Assembly: GCF_019966535.1 (NCBI RefSeq)
Contig: NZ_JAIMID010000002.1
Location: 530,311-594,310, forward strand
Direction of reading: 5' to 3'
Source: Mesobacterium pallidum
GTDB lineage: Bacteria > Pseudomonadota > Alphaproteobacteria > Rhodobacterales > Rhodobacteraceae
DNA length: 64,000 nt
Below, piece after piece: positions 8,811-16,933 of this stretch (position 1 is its first letter; the number at the start of each line of letters is the position of its first letter). Both the position numbers and the translations under genes were made by a program. The notes under the pieces were generated by a model. The model had not been told where the DNA came from. It saw only the letters and a list, made by a program, of their open reading frames with translations, and searched no databases.

Positions 8811-9371
8811 ATGACTGCCATTGCAGACGCAAAGATCCTGATCATCGCCACCCATGGCTTCGAGCAATCCGAACTGGAATTTCCGCGCGACCAGCTGCGC
8901 GTCAAGGGCGCGACCGTGCATGTCGCCTCGCTGGACGGAAAGGCGATCAAGGGCTGGGAGGGCTCGGACTGGGGCCGCGAGGCCGAGGCCGACCTGGCGC
9001 TGGCCGATGTGGACATCGCGGGCTACGACGCCGTGGTCCTGCCCGGTGGCCAGATCAACCCCGACCTCTTGCGCGTCGAGGACACGGTGATCGAGACCAT
9101 CCGTGCCGCCCATGACGCGGGCAAGGTCATCGCCGCCGTCTGCCACGCGCCCTGGCTGCTGGTCGAGGCAGGCATCATCAAGGGCCGCGCCGTGACCTCT
9201 TACCCCTCGGTCAAGACCGATGTCGTCAATGCCGGCGGCAAGTGGGAAGACAGTTCAGTCGTGGCCGACCAGGGCATCGTCACCAGCCGCAATCCGAACG
9301 ACCTGAAGGATTTCGTCGGCAAGATTGTCGAAGAGATCGAGGAAGGCCGCCATATGCGCGACGCCGCCTAA
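8811..9371 (+). CDS. DJ-1/PfpI family protein (YhbO/YraA-type)
   Basis: A 186-residue cytoplasmic protein of the DJ-1/PfpI superfamily, a family linked to glyoxalase-III/deglycase-like chemistry or stress protection. The nucleophile elbow AAVCHAPW carries Cys111-His112, and the supporting acid is Glu18 in THGFEQSE. PGGQINPD matches the PfpI-type PGG..NPD signature. It has a strong ribosome-binding site (AAGGAGG) 6 nt before the ATG. It stands alone, is divergent from the MFS gene and ends at a long hairpin shared with the convergent Tag-like gene. Confidence 0.9.
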   Translation: MTAIADAKILIIATHGFEQSELEFPRDQLRVKGATVHVASLDGKAIKGWEGSDWGREAEADLALADVDIAGYDAVVLPGGQINPDLLRVEDTVIETIRAAHDAGKVIAAVCHAPWLLVEAGIIKGRAVTSYPSVKTDVVNAGGKWEDSSVVADQGIVTSRNPNDLKDFVGKIVEEIEEGRHMRDAA

Positions 9372-9379
9372 GTCCGTGA

Positions 9380-9414
9380 CAAGACGGCCCCCGGTCTCCC
9401 CGGGGGCCGTCTTG
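9380..9414. terminator. Convergent 15-bp hairpin, probable bidirectional terminator
   Basis: A perfect inverted repeat, with arms at 9380-9394 and 9400-9414 and a 5-nt loop, sits between the stop of the DJ-1 gene and the stop of the convergent Tag-like gene. There is no clear T-run on either side, so it may stop transcription by stem strength or act as a 3'-end stabiliser. Confidence 0.7.
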
Positions 9415-9416
9415 CG

Positions 9417-10085
9417 TCAATCCACCGTCTTGGCCAGCACCCGGCTGATCGTGGTCAGCGGCAGCCCAGATTGCGCGGCCCAGGTGTTGAACGCCGCCTG
9501 CACCGCCGCCATGTCGCGCTGCGAGCTGGGCGCCTTGTCCACCACGCCCTCGGCCACCAGGCGCCCGACCACGCTGCCCGACAGGATGTAGCTGTCCACC
9601 CCCAGCCGCCGCAGCGCATAGGCGCCGACCTGCCCGCCCAGGCGCGATCCGTTCTTCTTGAGCCAGAGCAGCAGGCCCGCGAAATCCGTCGCCGGCCAAT
9701 CGGCCAGCTTGCGTCCGAAACTGCCGGCCTCGGCCGCAACCTCCTGGATGAAGACCGCGTTCTGCTGGATCGCCCGTACCTTGGGGGCCGAGCGGATGAT
9801 CCGCGTGTCGGCCAAGAGCTCGTCGTACCAATCCTCGGACATCATCGCGACCCGGCCCACGTCGAAGTGATGGAACGCCTCGAGAATGCCCGGCCACTTG
9901 TTGCGCACCACGGTCCAGGCGAGGCCGGTCTGAAAGATCCCCTCGGCCATGGTGGCCAGCACCTGGCTGTCGGGCAGCGCGGCGACCTCGTCCGGGGTCT
10001 TGATGGCGGGCACATCGTCCATCACCGCCTCGCGGCTGCCCTTCCGGTCGATGGCAATTTGCAGGATTTCGTCGAAGGAACGCAT
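9417..10085 (-). CDS. DNA-3-methyladenine glycosylase I-like protein (Tag family, no zinc site)
   Basis: The 222-residue product aligns by eye with Tag, which excises 3-methyladenine. [18 protein letters not shown] matches the Tag region containing catalytic Glu38 (here Glu48 by position), and [10 protein letters not shown] and [15 protein letters not shown] match conserved core segments. The four Cys/His zinc ligands that tie the termini of E. coli Tag together are absent: there is no N-terminal Cys and no His/Cys pair near [14 protein letters not shown]. This is a zinc-less subgroup, so activity on 3-methyladenine is likely but not assured. It starts at an ATG at 10085, is divergent from thrS (175 bp between them) and convergent with the DJ-1 gene. 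Confidence 0.82.
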   Translation of the reverse strand: MRSFDEILQIAIDRKGSREAVMDDVPAIKTPDEVAALPDSQVLATMAEGIFQTGLAWTVVRNKWPGILEAFHHFDVGRVAMMSEDWYDELLADTRIIRSAPKVRAIQQNAVFIQEVAAEAGSFGRKLADWPATDFAGLLLWLKKNGSRLGGQVGAYALRRLGVDSYILSGSVVGRLVAEGVVDKAPSSQRDMAAVQAAFNTWAAQSGLPLTTISRVLAKTVD

Positions 10086-10260
10086 GGTGGCTTCCCGATC
10101 AATGGAACATTCACCGAACATATCGCGCCTTTTCCGCCACGCCAACAGCGCCGTGCCGCGACGCTTGACACCCCTGCGCGCGAGGGCCAAAAAGCCGCGC
10201 ACGACATATACCCGCAACCGGGCGTTCCGTGGGCGCCAAACCGACGAGGAGAGCCAGATC

Positions 10261-12240
10261 ATGGCCCAGATTTCCCTCACCTTCCCCGATGGCAATGCAC
10301 GTGAGTTCGAGGCCGGCGTCACGCCCGCCGAGGTCGCGGCCTCCATCTCGAAAAGCCTGTCCAAGAAAGCGATCTCGGCCCAAGTCGACGGCGCGCACTG
10401 GGACCTGGCCTGGCCGATCACTGCGGACGCGCAGATCGCCATCAACACCATGCAGGACGAGGATGCCGCGCTCGAGCTGATCCGCCACGACCTGGCGCAT
10501 GTCATGGCCCGCGCGGTGCAGGAGATCTGGCCCGACACGAAAGTGACCATCGGCCCGGTGACCGAGAACGGCTGGTTCTACGATTTCGACCGCGCCGAGC
10601 CCTTCACGCCCGAGGACCTTGGCCAGATCGAGGCCAAGATGAAGGACATCATCAACGCCCGCGACGAGGTCAGGACCGAAGTCTGGGACCGCGCCCGCGC
10701 GCGCAAGTTCTACGAGGACAGCGGCGAGCCCTACAAGGTCGAGCTGGTGGACCGCATCCCCGAGGGCGCGGACATCCGCATGTACTGGCATGGCGATTGG
10801 CAGGACCTTTGCCGGGGTCCGCACCTGCAACACACCGGACAGCTGCCCGCCGATGCCTTCAAGCTGATGGGCGTCTCGGGCGCCTATTGGTTCGGGGACG
10901 TCAAGCGCCCGATGCTGCAACGCATCCAGGGCGTGGCCTTCCGCAACCGCGACGACCTGAAGAAATACCTCAATTTCCTCGAGGAGGCCGCCAAGCGCGA
11001 CCACCGCAAGCTGGGCCGCGAGATGGACCTGTTCCACATGCAGGAGGAAGCGCCGGGGCAGGTCTTCTGGCACCCGAACGGCTGGACCATCTACACCACG
11101 CTGCAGGATTACATGCGCCGCAAGCAGCGCGCCGGCGGGTATAACGAGATCAACACGCCGCAGGTCGTCGACCGCAAGCTGTGGGAAGCCTCGGGGCACT
11201 GGGACAAGTACCAGCACCACATGTTCATCGTCGAGGTGGATGAAAGCCGCGACGGCGAGGATGATGACGCAGGGGTCAAGAACAAGGACCAGACGCGGAT
11301 CAACGCGCTGAAGCCGATGAACTGCCCCTGCCACGTGCAGGTGTTCAACCAGGGCCTCAAGTCCTACCGCGACCTGCCGCTGCGCCTGGCCGAATTCGGG
11401 TCCTGCGCGCGGTTCGAGCCCTCGGGCGCGCTGCATGGCATCATGCGGGTGCGCGGGTTCACGCAGGACGATGCGCATATCTTTTGCACCGAGGCGCAGA
11501 TCCAGGAGGAATGCGCGCGGTTCATCGACTTCCTTGCGGACATCTATCGTGAACTCGGTTTCCCCGAGTTCGAGATCAAGTTCGCCACCCGGCCCGAAAA
11601 GCGTGTCGGCACCGAAGAGGCCTGGGATTACGTCGAGGGCGCGCTGGAGAACGCGATCAAGGCCGTGGGGCGGGACTATACGCTGGAACCCGGCGATGGT
11701 GCCTTCTACGGGCCCAAGCTGGATTTCTATCTGACCGACGCGATCGGCCGGGTCTGGCAATGCGGCACCTTCCAGGTCGACCCCAACCTGCCCGAGCGGC
11801 TGGACGCCAGCTATGTCGACGCCAGCGGCGAGCGCAAGCGGCCCTTCATGCTGCACCGGGCGACGCTGGGGTCCTTCGAGCGCTTCATCGGCATCCTGAT
11901 CGAGGAACATGCCGGCAAGCTGCCGTTCTGGCTGGCCCCGCGCCAGGTGGTCGTGGCCGCCATCACGTCCGAGGCGGATGACTATGTGCACGAGGTCGTC
12001 GCGGCGCTGAAGGCGCAAGGCGTGCGGGCCGAGGCGGATGTGCGCAACGAGAAGATCAACTACAAGGTCCGCGAGCATTCGGTGGGCAAGGTGCCGGTGA
12101 TCCTGGCCGTCGGCCACCGCGAGGTCGAGGAGCGGACGGTGACCGTCCGACGCCTGGGCGAGAAGCAGACCCAGGTGGTGACGCTGGACGACGTGGTCGG
12201 TCAGCTGGCACTCGAGGCAACCCCGCCGGACCTGCGCTGA
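10261..12240 (+). CDS. thrS: Threonyl-tRNA synthetase
   Basis: A class II synthetase of 659 residues that charges tRNA-Thr. The order is as expected: an N-terminal TGS domain (about 1-63), an editing/SAD domain with [10 protein letters not shown] and [10 protein letters not shown], a catalytic core with the zinc-ligand Cys in [13 protein letters not shown], motif 2 [11 protein letters not shown] and motif 3 [13 protein letters not shown], and a C-terminal anticodon-binding domain. The ATG at 10261 has a GGAG site. One oddity is an acidic/lysine-rich stretch of about 20 residues (about 327-346, [18 protein letters not shown]) just before the zinc-binding segment, which looks like a lineage-specific loop insertion. 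It is monocistronic, with a repeat and a terminator downstream. Confidence 0.98.
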   Translation: MAQISLTFPDGNAREFEAGVTPAEVAASISKSLSKKAISAQVDGAHWDLAWPITADAQIAINTMQDEDAALELIRHDLAHVMARAVQEIWPDTKVTIGPVTENGWFYDFDRAEPFTPEDLGQIEAKMKDIINARDEVRTEVWDRARARKFYEDSGEPYKVELVDRIPEGADIRMYWHGDWQDLCRGPHLQHTGQLPADAFKLMGVSGAYWFGDVKRPMLQRIQGVAFRNRDDLKKYLNFLEEAAKRDHRKLGREMDLFHMQEEAPGQVFWHPNGWTIYTTLQDYMRRKQRAGGYNEINTPQVVDRKLWEASGHWDKYQHHMFIVEVDESRDGEDDDAGVKNKDQTRINALKPMNCPCHVQVFNQGLKSYRDLPLRLAEFGSCARFEPSGALHGIMRVRGFTQDDAHIFCTEAQIQEECARFIDFLADIYRELGFPEFEIKFATRPEKRVGTEEAWDYVEGALENAIKAVGRDYTLEPGDGAFYGPKLDFYLTDAIGRVWQCGTFQVDPNLPERLDASYVDASGERKRPFMLHRATLGSFERFIGILIEEHAGKLPFWLAPRQVVVAAITSEADDYVHEVVAALKAQGVRAEADVRNEKINYKVREHSVGKVPVILAVGHREVEERTVTVRRLGEKQTQVVTLDDVVGQLALEATPPDLR

Positions 12241-12256
12241 GCGGCCGGCCGGGGAT

Positions 12257-12323
12257 GGGGGGCGCTGCCCCCCACGTCGCCTCTGGCGACGCTCCCCCCG
12301 AGGTATTTATCAAACAATGAAGC
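12257..12323 (+). repeat. Intergenic palindromic repeat, forward arm copy 1
   Basis: Just after thrS there are two small hairpins (G6/C6 arms at 12257-12273; 7-bp arms at 12275-12291), then CCCCCCGAGGTATTT and AAACAATGAAG. The same layout (G/C hairpin, CCCCGRG, ATATTT-like core, AATGAAG) recurs near 19.7-19.95 kb, 30.77 kb and 55.85 kb, so this is a dispersed intergenic element rather than part of thrS. Confidence 0.75.
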
Positions 12324-12326
12324 AGG

Positions 12327-12354
12327 GGCCGGGCGCGAAAGCATCCGGCCTTTT
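12327..12354 (+). terminator. Rho-independent terminator after thrS
   Basis: A GGCCGG / CCGGCC stem (12327-12332 with 12345-12350) with an inner GC pair closing a GAAA loop is followed directly by TTTTCGTTTC. This is a convincing intrinsic terminator for thrS, placed beyond the dispersed repeat. Confidence 0.8.
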
Positions 12355-12674
12355 CGTTTCTGGGTGGGCGGATGGGCTGTAACGTTGCTCACGCGGGCGG
12401 CCATGCGGCGGCGCGGCGTGAAACATTGTGACGGATCGCCCGGCGCGAGGCGCGGGCGACGGGAGCGTTTTGTTACAAAAACCTGCTTAACCCAGTGATA
12501 CGGCCCGAGATGGACTTTCCGTCTTCACACCCGATGACAGCGCCGTGATGCACGGGCCTGTGAGTGGCTGATGCCACCTTGCGTTGCCTAGTCTTGCCTC
12601 AGCCACCCGGTTCGGGGGCCACCGCCCGATACCGGGCGGACCCAGACAACAAACTGACTTTGAAGGGAAAATCC
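12355..12674 (+). promoter_or_regulatory. Upstream region of the bufferin-type operon
   Basis: This 320-bp gap lies between the thrS terminator and the precursor gene and should contain the operon promoter. I see a relatively AT-rich patch around 12470-12495 (TTTTGTTACAAAAACC), which includes a short palindrome TTTTGTTACAAAA, and a GAAGGGAAA ribosome-binding site before the ATG at 12675. Known bufferin operons can be under an ECF sigma factor, but I could not identify a matching -35/-10 pair with confidence. No open reading frame is evident here. Confidence 0.45.
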
Positions 12675-12983
12675 ATGTCCAAGACGCTCAAGACCGCTGC
12701 CGTTGCCGGCGCCCTCGCCGCCGCGCTGAGCGCCCATGTCACCACCGCATCCGCCCAGGCGCAGGAGAAATGCTTTGGCGTGTCGCTGGCCGGCGAGAAC
12801 GATTGCGCCGCCGGCCCCGGCACCACCTGCGCCGGCACCTCGAAGGTCGACTACCAGGGCAACGCCTGGACCCTGGTCGAGTCGGGCACCTGCGCCGAGA
12901 TCGAGCTGCCGGCGATGGCCGATGGCACCGCGCGGATGGGCTCGCTCGAGGCGCTCGAGCGCGACCTGCCGATGGACAGCTGA
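12675..12983 (+). CDS. bufA1: DUF2282 protein, bufferin-1-type metallophore precursor peptide
   Basis: A 102-residue secreted precursor. An N-terminal signal peptide (about 1-27, [22 protein letters not shown], cut near ASA-QA) precedes a core with four Cys at 33, 44, 52 and 73 in the DUF2282 contexts [20 protein letters not shown] and GTCAE. In characterised bufferins a DUF692/DUF2063 pair modifies cysteines into copper-chelating heterocycles and the peptide is exported, giving tolerance to metal stress. The next three genes are exactly those partners, so this role is a strong inference. A hairpin follows the gene and may let the peptide be made in excess over the enzymes. Confidence 0.9.
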   Translation: MSKTLKTAAVAGALAAALSAHVTTASAQAQEKCFGVSLAGENDCAAGPGTTCAGTSKVDYQGNAWTLVESGTCAEIELPAMADGTARMGSLEALERDLPMDS

Positions 12984-13000
12984 TCCATCACCCCTTGCCG

Positions 13001-13024
13001 CGCGCCCTGGCATCCCGGGGCGCG
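13001..13024 (+). terminator. Intercistronic hairpin between precursor and enzyme genes
   Basis: The arms CGCGCCC (13001-13007) and GGGCGCG (13018-13024) form a GC-rich stem between the precursor stop codon and the DUF692 gene. There is no T-run. Its place after a small, probably abundant peptide gene suggests partial termination or 3'-end stabilisation, giving more precursor than enzyme. Confidence 0.5.
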
Positions 13025-13057
13025 CGTGCGCATCCCTTGCCCCGACGAGGCCCGCCC

Positions 13058-13909
13058 ATGTTCGACCAGCATCGCCCCGCCCTGCCGCCGCGCCCCGGCG
13101 TCGGCTACAAGCCACAGCATTTCGCGGCGCTGATGGACGACCCGGCCCCGGTCGGCTGGCTGGAGATCCATGCCGAGAACTATATGGGCGGCGGCGGTCG
13201 CCCGCTGGCGCAGCTGCGCGCCCTTGCGGAGCGGTTCCCGGTCTCGATCCACGGTGTGGGCCTGTCGATCGGCGGCGAGGGGCCGCTGGACGCGGCGCAC
13301 CTGGCGCGGCTGAAACGCCTGTGCGACACGGTCCAGCCGGCCAGCTTTTCCGAACACCTTGCCTGGTCGACCCATGGCGCCGAGTTCCTGAACGACCTGC
13401 TGCCTTTGCCATACACTTCTACCACGCTGGCTCGCGTCGCGGATCACATCGACCGGGTGCAGGAGGTGCTGGGCCGGCAGATGCTGCTCGAGAACCCCTC
13501 CTCCTACCTCGCCTTTGCGGACAGCACCTGGTCCGAGACCGATTTCCTGGCCGAGCTTGTGCGGCGCACCGGCTGCGGGCTGCTGCTGGACGTGAACAAC
13601 GTCTTCGTCTCGGCCACCAACCTCGGCTACTCGCCGCAAGGCTATATCGACGCCTTCCCGCTGGACGCGGTGGGCGAGATGCACCTGGGCGGCCACGATG
13701 CGGACACCGACGATCACGGCGCGCCGCTGCTGATCGACAGCCACGGGCGCGAGGTTGCGGACCCGGTCTGGGCGCTGCTGGACCACACGCTGGCGGCCAG
13801 CGGGCCGAAGCCGCTGCTGATCGAATGGGACACGGACGTGCCCGATTGGCCCGTGCTGCGGACCGAGGCCCTGCGTGCCGCCGAAGCCCTGGCCCGGGTG
13901 CCCGCATGA
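13058..13909 (+). CDS. bufB1: DUF692 multinuclear non-heme iron oxidase (MNIO), bufferin maturase
   Basis: The 283-residue protein is a TIM-barrel DUF692 (MNIO) enzyme. Metal-ligand motifs typical of the family are visible in order: [61 protein letters not shown] and [10 protein letters not shown]. Family members use two or three iron ions and O2 to convert cysteines of a RiPP precursor into thiooxazole- or oxazolone-like groups. It lies 74 bp after the DUF2282 precursor and overlaps the DUF2063 gene by ATGA (13906-13909), so precursor modification in the cytoplasm is the expected job. Confidence 0.92.
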   Translation: MFDQHRPALPPRPGVGYKPQHFAALMDDPAPVGWLEIHAENYMGGGGRPLAQLRALAERFPVSIHGVGLSIGGEGPLDAAHLARLKRLCDTVQPASFSEHLAWSTHGAEFLNDLLPLPYTSTTLARVADHIDRVQEVLGRQMLLENPSSYLAFADSTWSETDFLAELVRRTGCGLLLDVNNVFVSATNLGYSPQGYIDAFPLDAVGEMHLGGHDADTDDHGAPLLIDSHGREVADPVWALLDHTLAASGPKPLLIEWDTDVPDWPVLRTEALRAAEALARVPA

Positions 13910-14646
13910 CCGTTGCCCACTTTCGCGCCGCGCTTCTTGCGCCCGACATGGCCCCGCCGCCCGGGTTGACCGATGGCGCGGGCCGTCCCGCCGGACGCCG
14001 GTTCGACGTCTATCGCAACAACGTGGCCGTGGGCCTGGCCGAGGCGCTGGAGACCGGCTTTCCCGTCCTGCGCAAGCTGCTGGGGCCGGAGACCTTCCGC
14101 CAATTCGCCGGGCTGGCCCTGCGCGCCCATCCCCCCCGGTCGCCGCTGATGATGGAGTACGGGCAGGACCTGCCGGACTTCCTGGCGGGTTTCGCGCCGC
14201 TGGCGCACCTGCCCTACCTCGCCGATGTCGCGCGGCTCGAGTTGGCGCTGCGCCGCGCCTACCATGCCGAGGATGCGACACCCGTGGCGCCCGAAACGCT
14301 CGCCGCGCTGCCGCCCGAGCGGCTGATGGCGGCCCGGCTGCGCCTCGCGCCAGCGGTTCAGGTGATCCGCTCGCCCTGGCCGATCCATGCGATCTGGGCC
14401 TTAAACATGGCGGGCGGCCCGAAACCGGTGGCCGGCGCGCAGGACGTGATGATCGGCCGCCCGGACCTGGACCCGGCCCCCTGGCTGCTGCCCCCGGGCG
14501 GGGCCGATGCGATCGCCGCGCTGCGGTCCGGGGCCCGGGTCGAGACGGCCCTGCAAGGGGGCGGCGAGACCGATCTTGCCGGGCTCTTCACCTGCCTGCT
14601 CGCGGCCGGCGCCATCGTTCACGTGTCAGAGGAGGAATGCCCGTGA
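13906..14646 (+). CDS. bufC1: DUF2063 (MNIO partner) protein, bufferin biosynthesis
   Basis: A 246-residue DUF2063 protein. The N-terminal domain has the family pattern [31 protein letters not shown] and [12 protein letters not shown]; the C-terminal part is variable. Family members bind the precursor and hand it to the DUF692 enzyme. Overlaps by ATGA with the enzyme upstream and GTGA with the DoxX gene downstream indicate a tightly coupled operon. No membrane segment or signal peptide is seen, consistent with a cytoplasmic complex. Confidence 0.9.
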   Translation: MTVAHFRAALLAPDMAPPPGLTDGAGRPAGRRFDVYRNNVAVGLAEALETGFPVLRKLLGPETFRQFAGLALRAHPPRSPLMMEYGQDLPDFLAGFAPLAHLPYLADVARLELALRRAYHAEDATPVAPETLAALPPERLMAARLRLAPAVQVIRSPWPIHAIWALNMAGGPKPVAGAQDVMIGRPDLDPAPWLLPPGGADAIAALRSGARVETALQGGGETDLAGLFTCLLAAGAIVHVSEEECP

Positions 14647-15215
14647 CATCCTTGATATCCCTATATGATTTCGCCGTGCGCCAGGTCATAAAGCTGGACG
14701 CGCTTTTGCCCATTGCCGCGCGGTTCCTGTTTGCCGCCGTGCTGCTGGTCTACTTCTGGCGCTCGGGCACGACCAAGCTGGGCGACGGCCTCTTCGGCTT
14801 CCTCTCGCCCTCGACAGGCGCCTATGCGCAGATCTTCCCCAAGACCTTCGAGGCCGTCGGCTACGATGCCTCGCAGCTTGGCCTCTTCCACTGGGCGGTG
14901 GTCACCGCGGGCACCTGGGCCGAGTTCATCCTGCCGCTGCTGATCGTGCTCGGCCTCTTCACCCGTCTCGCCAGCCTCGGCATGATCGGCTTTGTCGTGG
15001 TGCAAAGCCTCACCGACCTTTACGGTCATGGCGGCATCGAACACGCCGCCACGCTGGGCGCCTGGTTCGACCGCGCACCGGACGGCGTGATCCTGGACCA
15101 GCGCGCCTTTTGGGTCTTCGGCCTGTCGGTGCTGGTCATCAAGGGCGCGGGTGCGCTGTCAGTCGACCATCTGCTGACCGCCCGCCAGGGCCGCGCCTTG
15201 CCCGCGTCGGCGTGA
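14643..15215 (+). CDS. DoxX family membrane protein of the bufferin operon
   Basis: A 190-residue integral membrane protein with four to five predicted helices, for example IAARFLFAAVLLVYFW, WAEFILPLLIVLGLFTRLASLGMIGFVVV and FWVFGLSVLVIKGAGAL. DoxX proteins often accompany DUF692/DUF2063/DUF2282 genes (called BufD in some loci). I prefer the GTG at 14643 to the ATG at 14637: AGGAGG at 14630-14635 sits 7 nt before the GTG but only 1 nt before the ATG, and the GTG makes a GTGA overlap with the preceding stop. Its role is unknown; an electron-transfer or membrane assembly role has been suggested for DoxX proteins in general. Confidence 0.88.
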   Translation: MTSLISLYDFAVRQVIKLDALLPIAARFLFAAVLLVYFWRSGTTKLGDGLFGFLSPSTGAYAQIFPKTFEAVGYDASQLGLFHWAVVTAGTWAEFILPLLIVLGLFTRLASLGMIGFVVVQSLTDLYGHGGIEHAATLGAWFDRAPDGVILDQRAFWVFGLSVLVIKGAGALSVDHLLTARQGRALPASA

Positions 15216-15222
15216 TCCGGGG

Positions 15223-15537
15223 TCAGCCCGCCAGCGCCGCCTGCACGTCCTTGGACCAGCCCAGCCACATGGCGTCGCCGTCCACGATCAGGGGCCGTTT
15301 CATCAGCGTCGGGTGCTCGGCCAGGAGCTCGAGCGCCGGACGCTGCCGCTCGGATTCCGCCAATCCTCTCCAGGTGGTTGATGAACGATTGAGCAGCTTG
15401 TTGCCGAATTCGTGAAAAGCTGCCTGCATGACATCGGCCGGCACACCGTCATTCCTGACATCGCGAAACTCGACATCTTCCAATGACTTCAATGCCTTGC
15501 GGCATGTGTCACAGGTCTTCAGACCAAAAAGTATCAT
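15223..15537 (-). CDS. ArsC/Spx-like arsenate reductase family protein
   Basis: A 104-residue thioredoxin-fold protein of the ArsC family. The N-terminal motif FGLKTCDTCRKALKSL carries a CxxC pair in place of the single Cys plus spacing of classic ArsC, and MKRPLIVDGDAMWLGW matches the conserved cis-Pro/substrate region. It resembles YffB-like members, whose link to arsenic is unproven. The ATG at 15537 has a GGAGG-like site (CGGAGGGCGC) and removes a poor 7-residue extension. It is convergent with the DoxX gene and divergent from the cold-shock gene. Confidence 0.85.
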   Translation of the reverse strand: MILFGLKTCDTCRKALKSLEDVEFRDVRNDGVPADVMQAAFHEFGNKLLNRSSTTWRGLAESERQRPALELLAEHPTLMKRPLIVDGDAMWLGWSKDVQAALAG

Positions 15538-15719
15538 GCGCCCTCCGAAAATCGGCATTTTGTGCTGTCGCTTGATTTTTGCATTCGTCGTGCAATCCTC
15601 TCACATACGACTCAAGGTTATTTTCGCAAGAGCCGGCAAATTTCAACGGCTTAAAGGTCGAGTTTCCGACAGGTCGAGGACCCGCCCTTAGCGGGAGAAG
15701 TCGAAGAAGGAAATCAACG

Positions 15720-15926
15720 ATGCCCAACGGCACCGTCAAGTGGTTCAACACTACCAAGGGCTACGGATTCATCGCGCCGGAAGAGGGTGGCAAGGATGTT
15801 TTCGTGCATATTTCAGCAGTCGAGCGCTCCGGGTTGACCGGGCTGGCGGACAATCAGAAGGTCAGTTACGAGCTGCAGGAAGGCCGCGATGGCCGGCAGC
15901 TGGCCGGCGACATCAAGCTGCTCTGA
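15720..15926 (+). CDS. csp: Cold-shock domain protein
   Basis: A 68-residue single cold-shock domain with the RNP1 motif KGYGFIAPE and RNP2 motif DVFVHISAVE, an RNA/ssDNA-binding chaperone of the CspA family. It is preceded by a leader of up to about 180 nt that contains a small hairpin (CCCGC / GCGGG, 15681-15695) and then a GAAGGAAA site. Long structured leaders are common for cold-shock genes and may give temperature-dependent translation. It converges on the stop of metR. Confidence 0.95.
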   Translation: MPNGTVKWFNTTKGYGFIAPEEGGKDVFVHISAVERSGLTGLADNQKVSYELQEGRDGRQLAGDIKLL

Positions 15927-15934
15927 CCTCTCCC

Positions 15935-16846
15935 TCAGGCCGATTGCAGCCGGCGGGCCTCCTGCCCCGCAAGGCGGATGAGATCGGCCATGAAGGGTTT
16001 TTCCAGGTCCTCGACCCGGGTCGCGGCATAGAGCCGCCGGGTCAGGCCGCCCTGCGTGAGCGGGCGTGTCACGTAGTCCGAGGAATATTTGACCTCGCGC
16101 ACCACCCAGTCCGGCAGCACGCTGACCCCGCGGTTCGACGCGACCAGCAGCAGGATCACCGCCGTCAACTCGGCCTGTCGCAGCGCGGCGGGCTCGACCT
16201 TGGCCGGCATCAGCAACTGGCTGAAGACGTCGAGGCGAGACCGTTCCACCGGGTAGGTGATCAGCGTCTGGTCGCGGAAATCCTCGGCCTCGATCCAGTC
16301 CTTTTCGGCCAGCGGGTTCGATTTCGACGCCACGAACACCGGCTGGTAATCGAAGAGCGGCGAGAAGGCGACGCCCTTCAGCTCTTCGGGATCGGACGAG
16401 ATCACGACGTCCACGTCCTCCTTGACCAACGCCGGCAGCGCGTCGAAGGCGAGGCCAGGGCGGATGTCGACATCCACATCCGGCCAGGACTTGCGGAACT
16501 GCTCGAGTACCGGGAAGAGCCATTCGAAACAGGCATGGCATTCGATGGCGATGTGCAGCCGGCCCGATGAGCCGTCGCGCAGCCCCATGAACTCGGCCTG
16601 CAGCGCGTCGATCTCGGGCAGCACCTTTTCGGCCGCGCGCAGCAGGCGCTGGCCGGCGGCCGACAGGCGCATCGGCTTGGATTTGCGTACGAAAAGCTCG
16701 ACGCCCGCCTGGTCCTCGAGCCCCTTGATCTGGTGCGACAGCGCCGATTGCGTGATGTTCAGAAGCTCGGCCGCGCGCGCGAGCCCGCCCGCCTCGTGGA
16801 TCGCCCGGACCGTGCGCAGGTGCCGGAACTCGATATGCATCTTCAT
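15935..16846 (-). CDS. metR: LysR-family regulator of methionine biosynthesis (MetR-like)
   Basis: A 303-residue LysR-type regulator. The N-terminal winged HTH (LNITQSALSHQIKGLEDQAGVELFVR) is followed by an effector domain starting RLHIAIECHACFEWLFPVLEQFR, in which IECHACF.WL is typical of MetR, the homocysteine-responsive activator. It is divergent from metF across 87 bp, the classic MetR arrangement, and two overlapping inverted repeats lie in the gap. The start could be the ATG at 16846 or the ATG two codons later (16840). Confidence 0.92.
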   Translation of the reverse strand: MKMHIEFRHLRTVRAIHEAGGLARAAELLNITQSALSHQIKGLEDQAGVELFVRKSKPMRLSAAGQRLLRAAEKVLPEIDALQAEFMGLRDGSSGRLHIAIECHACFEWLFPVLEQFRKSWPDVDVDIRPGLAFDALPALVKEDVDVVISSDPEELKGVAFSPLFDYQPVFVASKSNPLAEKDWIEAEDFRDQTLITYPVERSRLDVFSQLLMPAKVEPAALRQAELTAVILLLVASNRGVSVLPDWVVREVKYSSDYVTRPLTQGGLTRRLYAATRVEDLEKPFMADLIRLAGQEARRLQSA

Positions 16847-16852
16847 GTCGGA

Positions 16853-16887
16853 CTCATGATCATTTTGAGAATTATGAGTTTGTCTCA
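16853..16887. promoter_or_regulatory. Putative MetR operator region between metR and metF
   Basis: The 87-bp divergent gap contains two overlapping inverted repeats: CTCATGAT (16853-16860) with ATTATGAG (16871-16878), and TGAGA (16866-16870) with TCTCA (16883-16887). LysR-type regulators bind such dyads near divergent promoters, so this is the probable MetR binding region. Which repeat is the recognition site cannot be told from the sequence. Confidence 0.6.
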
Positions 16888-16933
16888 CATCACCCAGTTT
16901 GCCACAAGAGGGCAACAGAGATTGGAGAGTCCC

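Noticed and set aside
15538..15719. Riboswitch in the cold-shock gene leader
   Set aside because: Only one short hairpin is visible and no known riboswitch core fits; an ordinary cold-shock leader is more likely.
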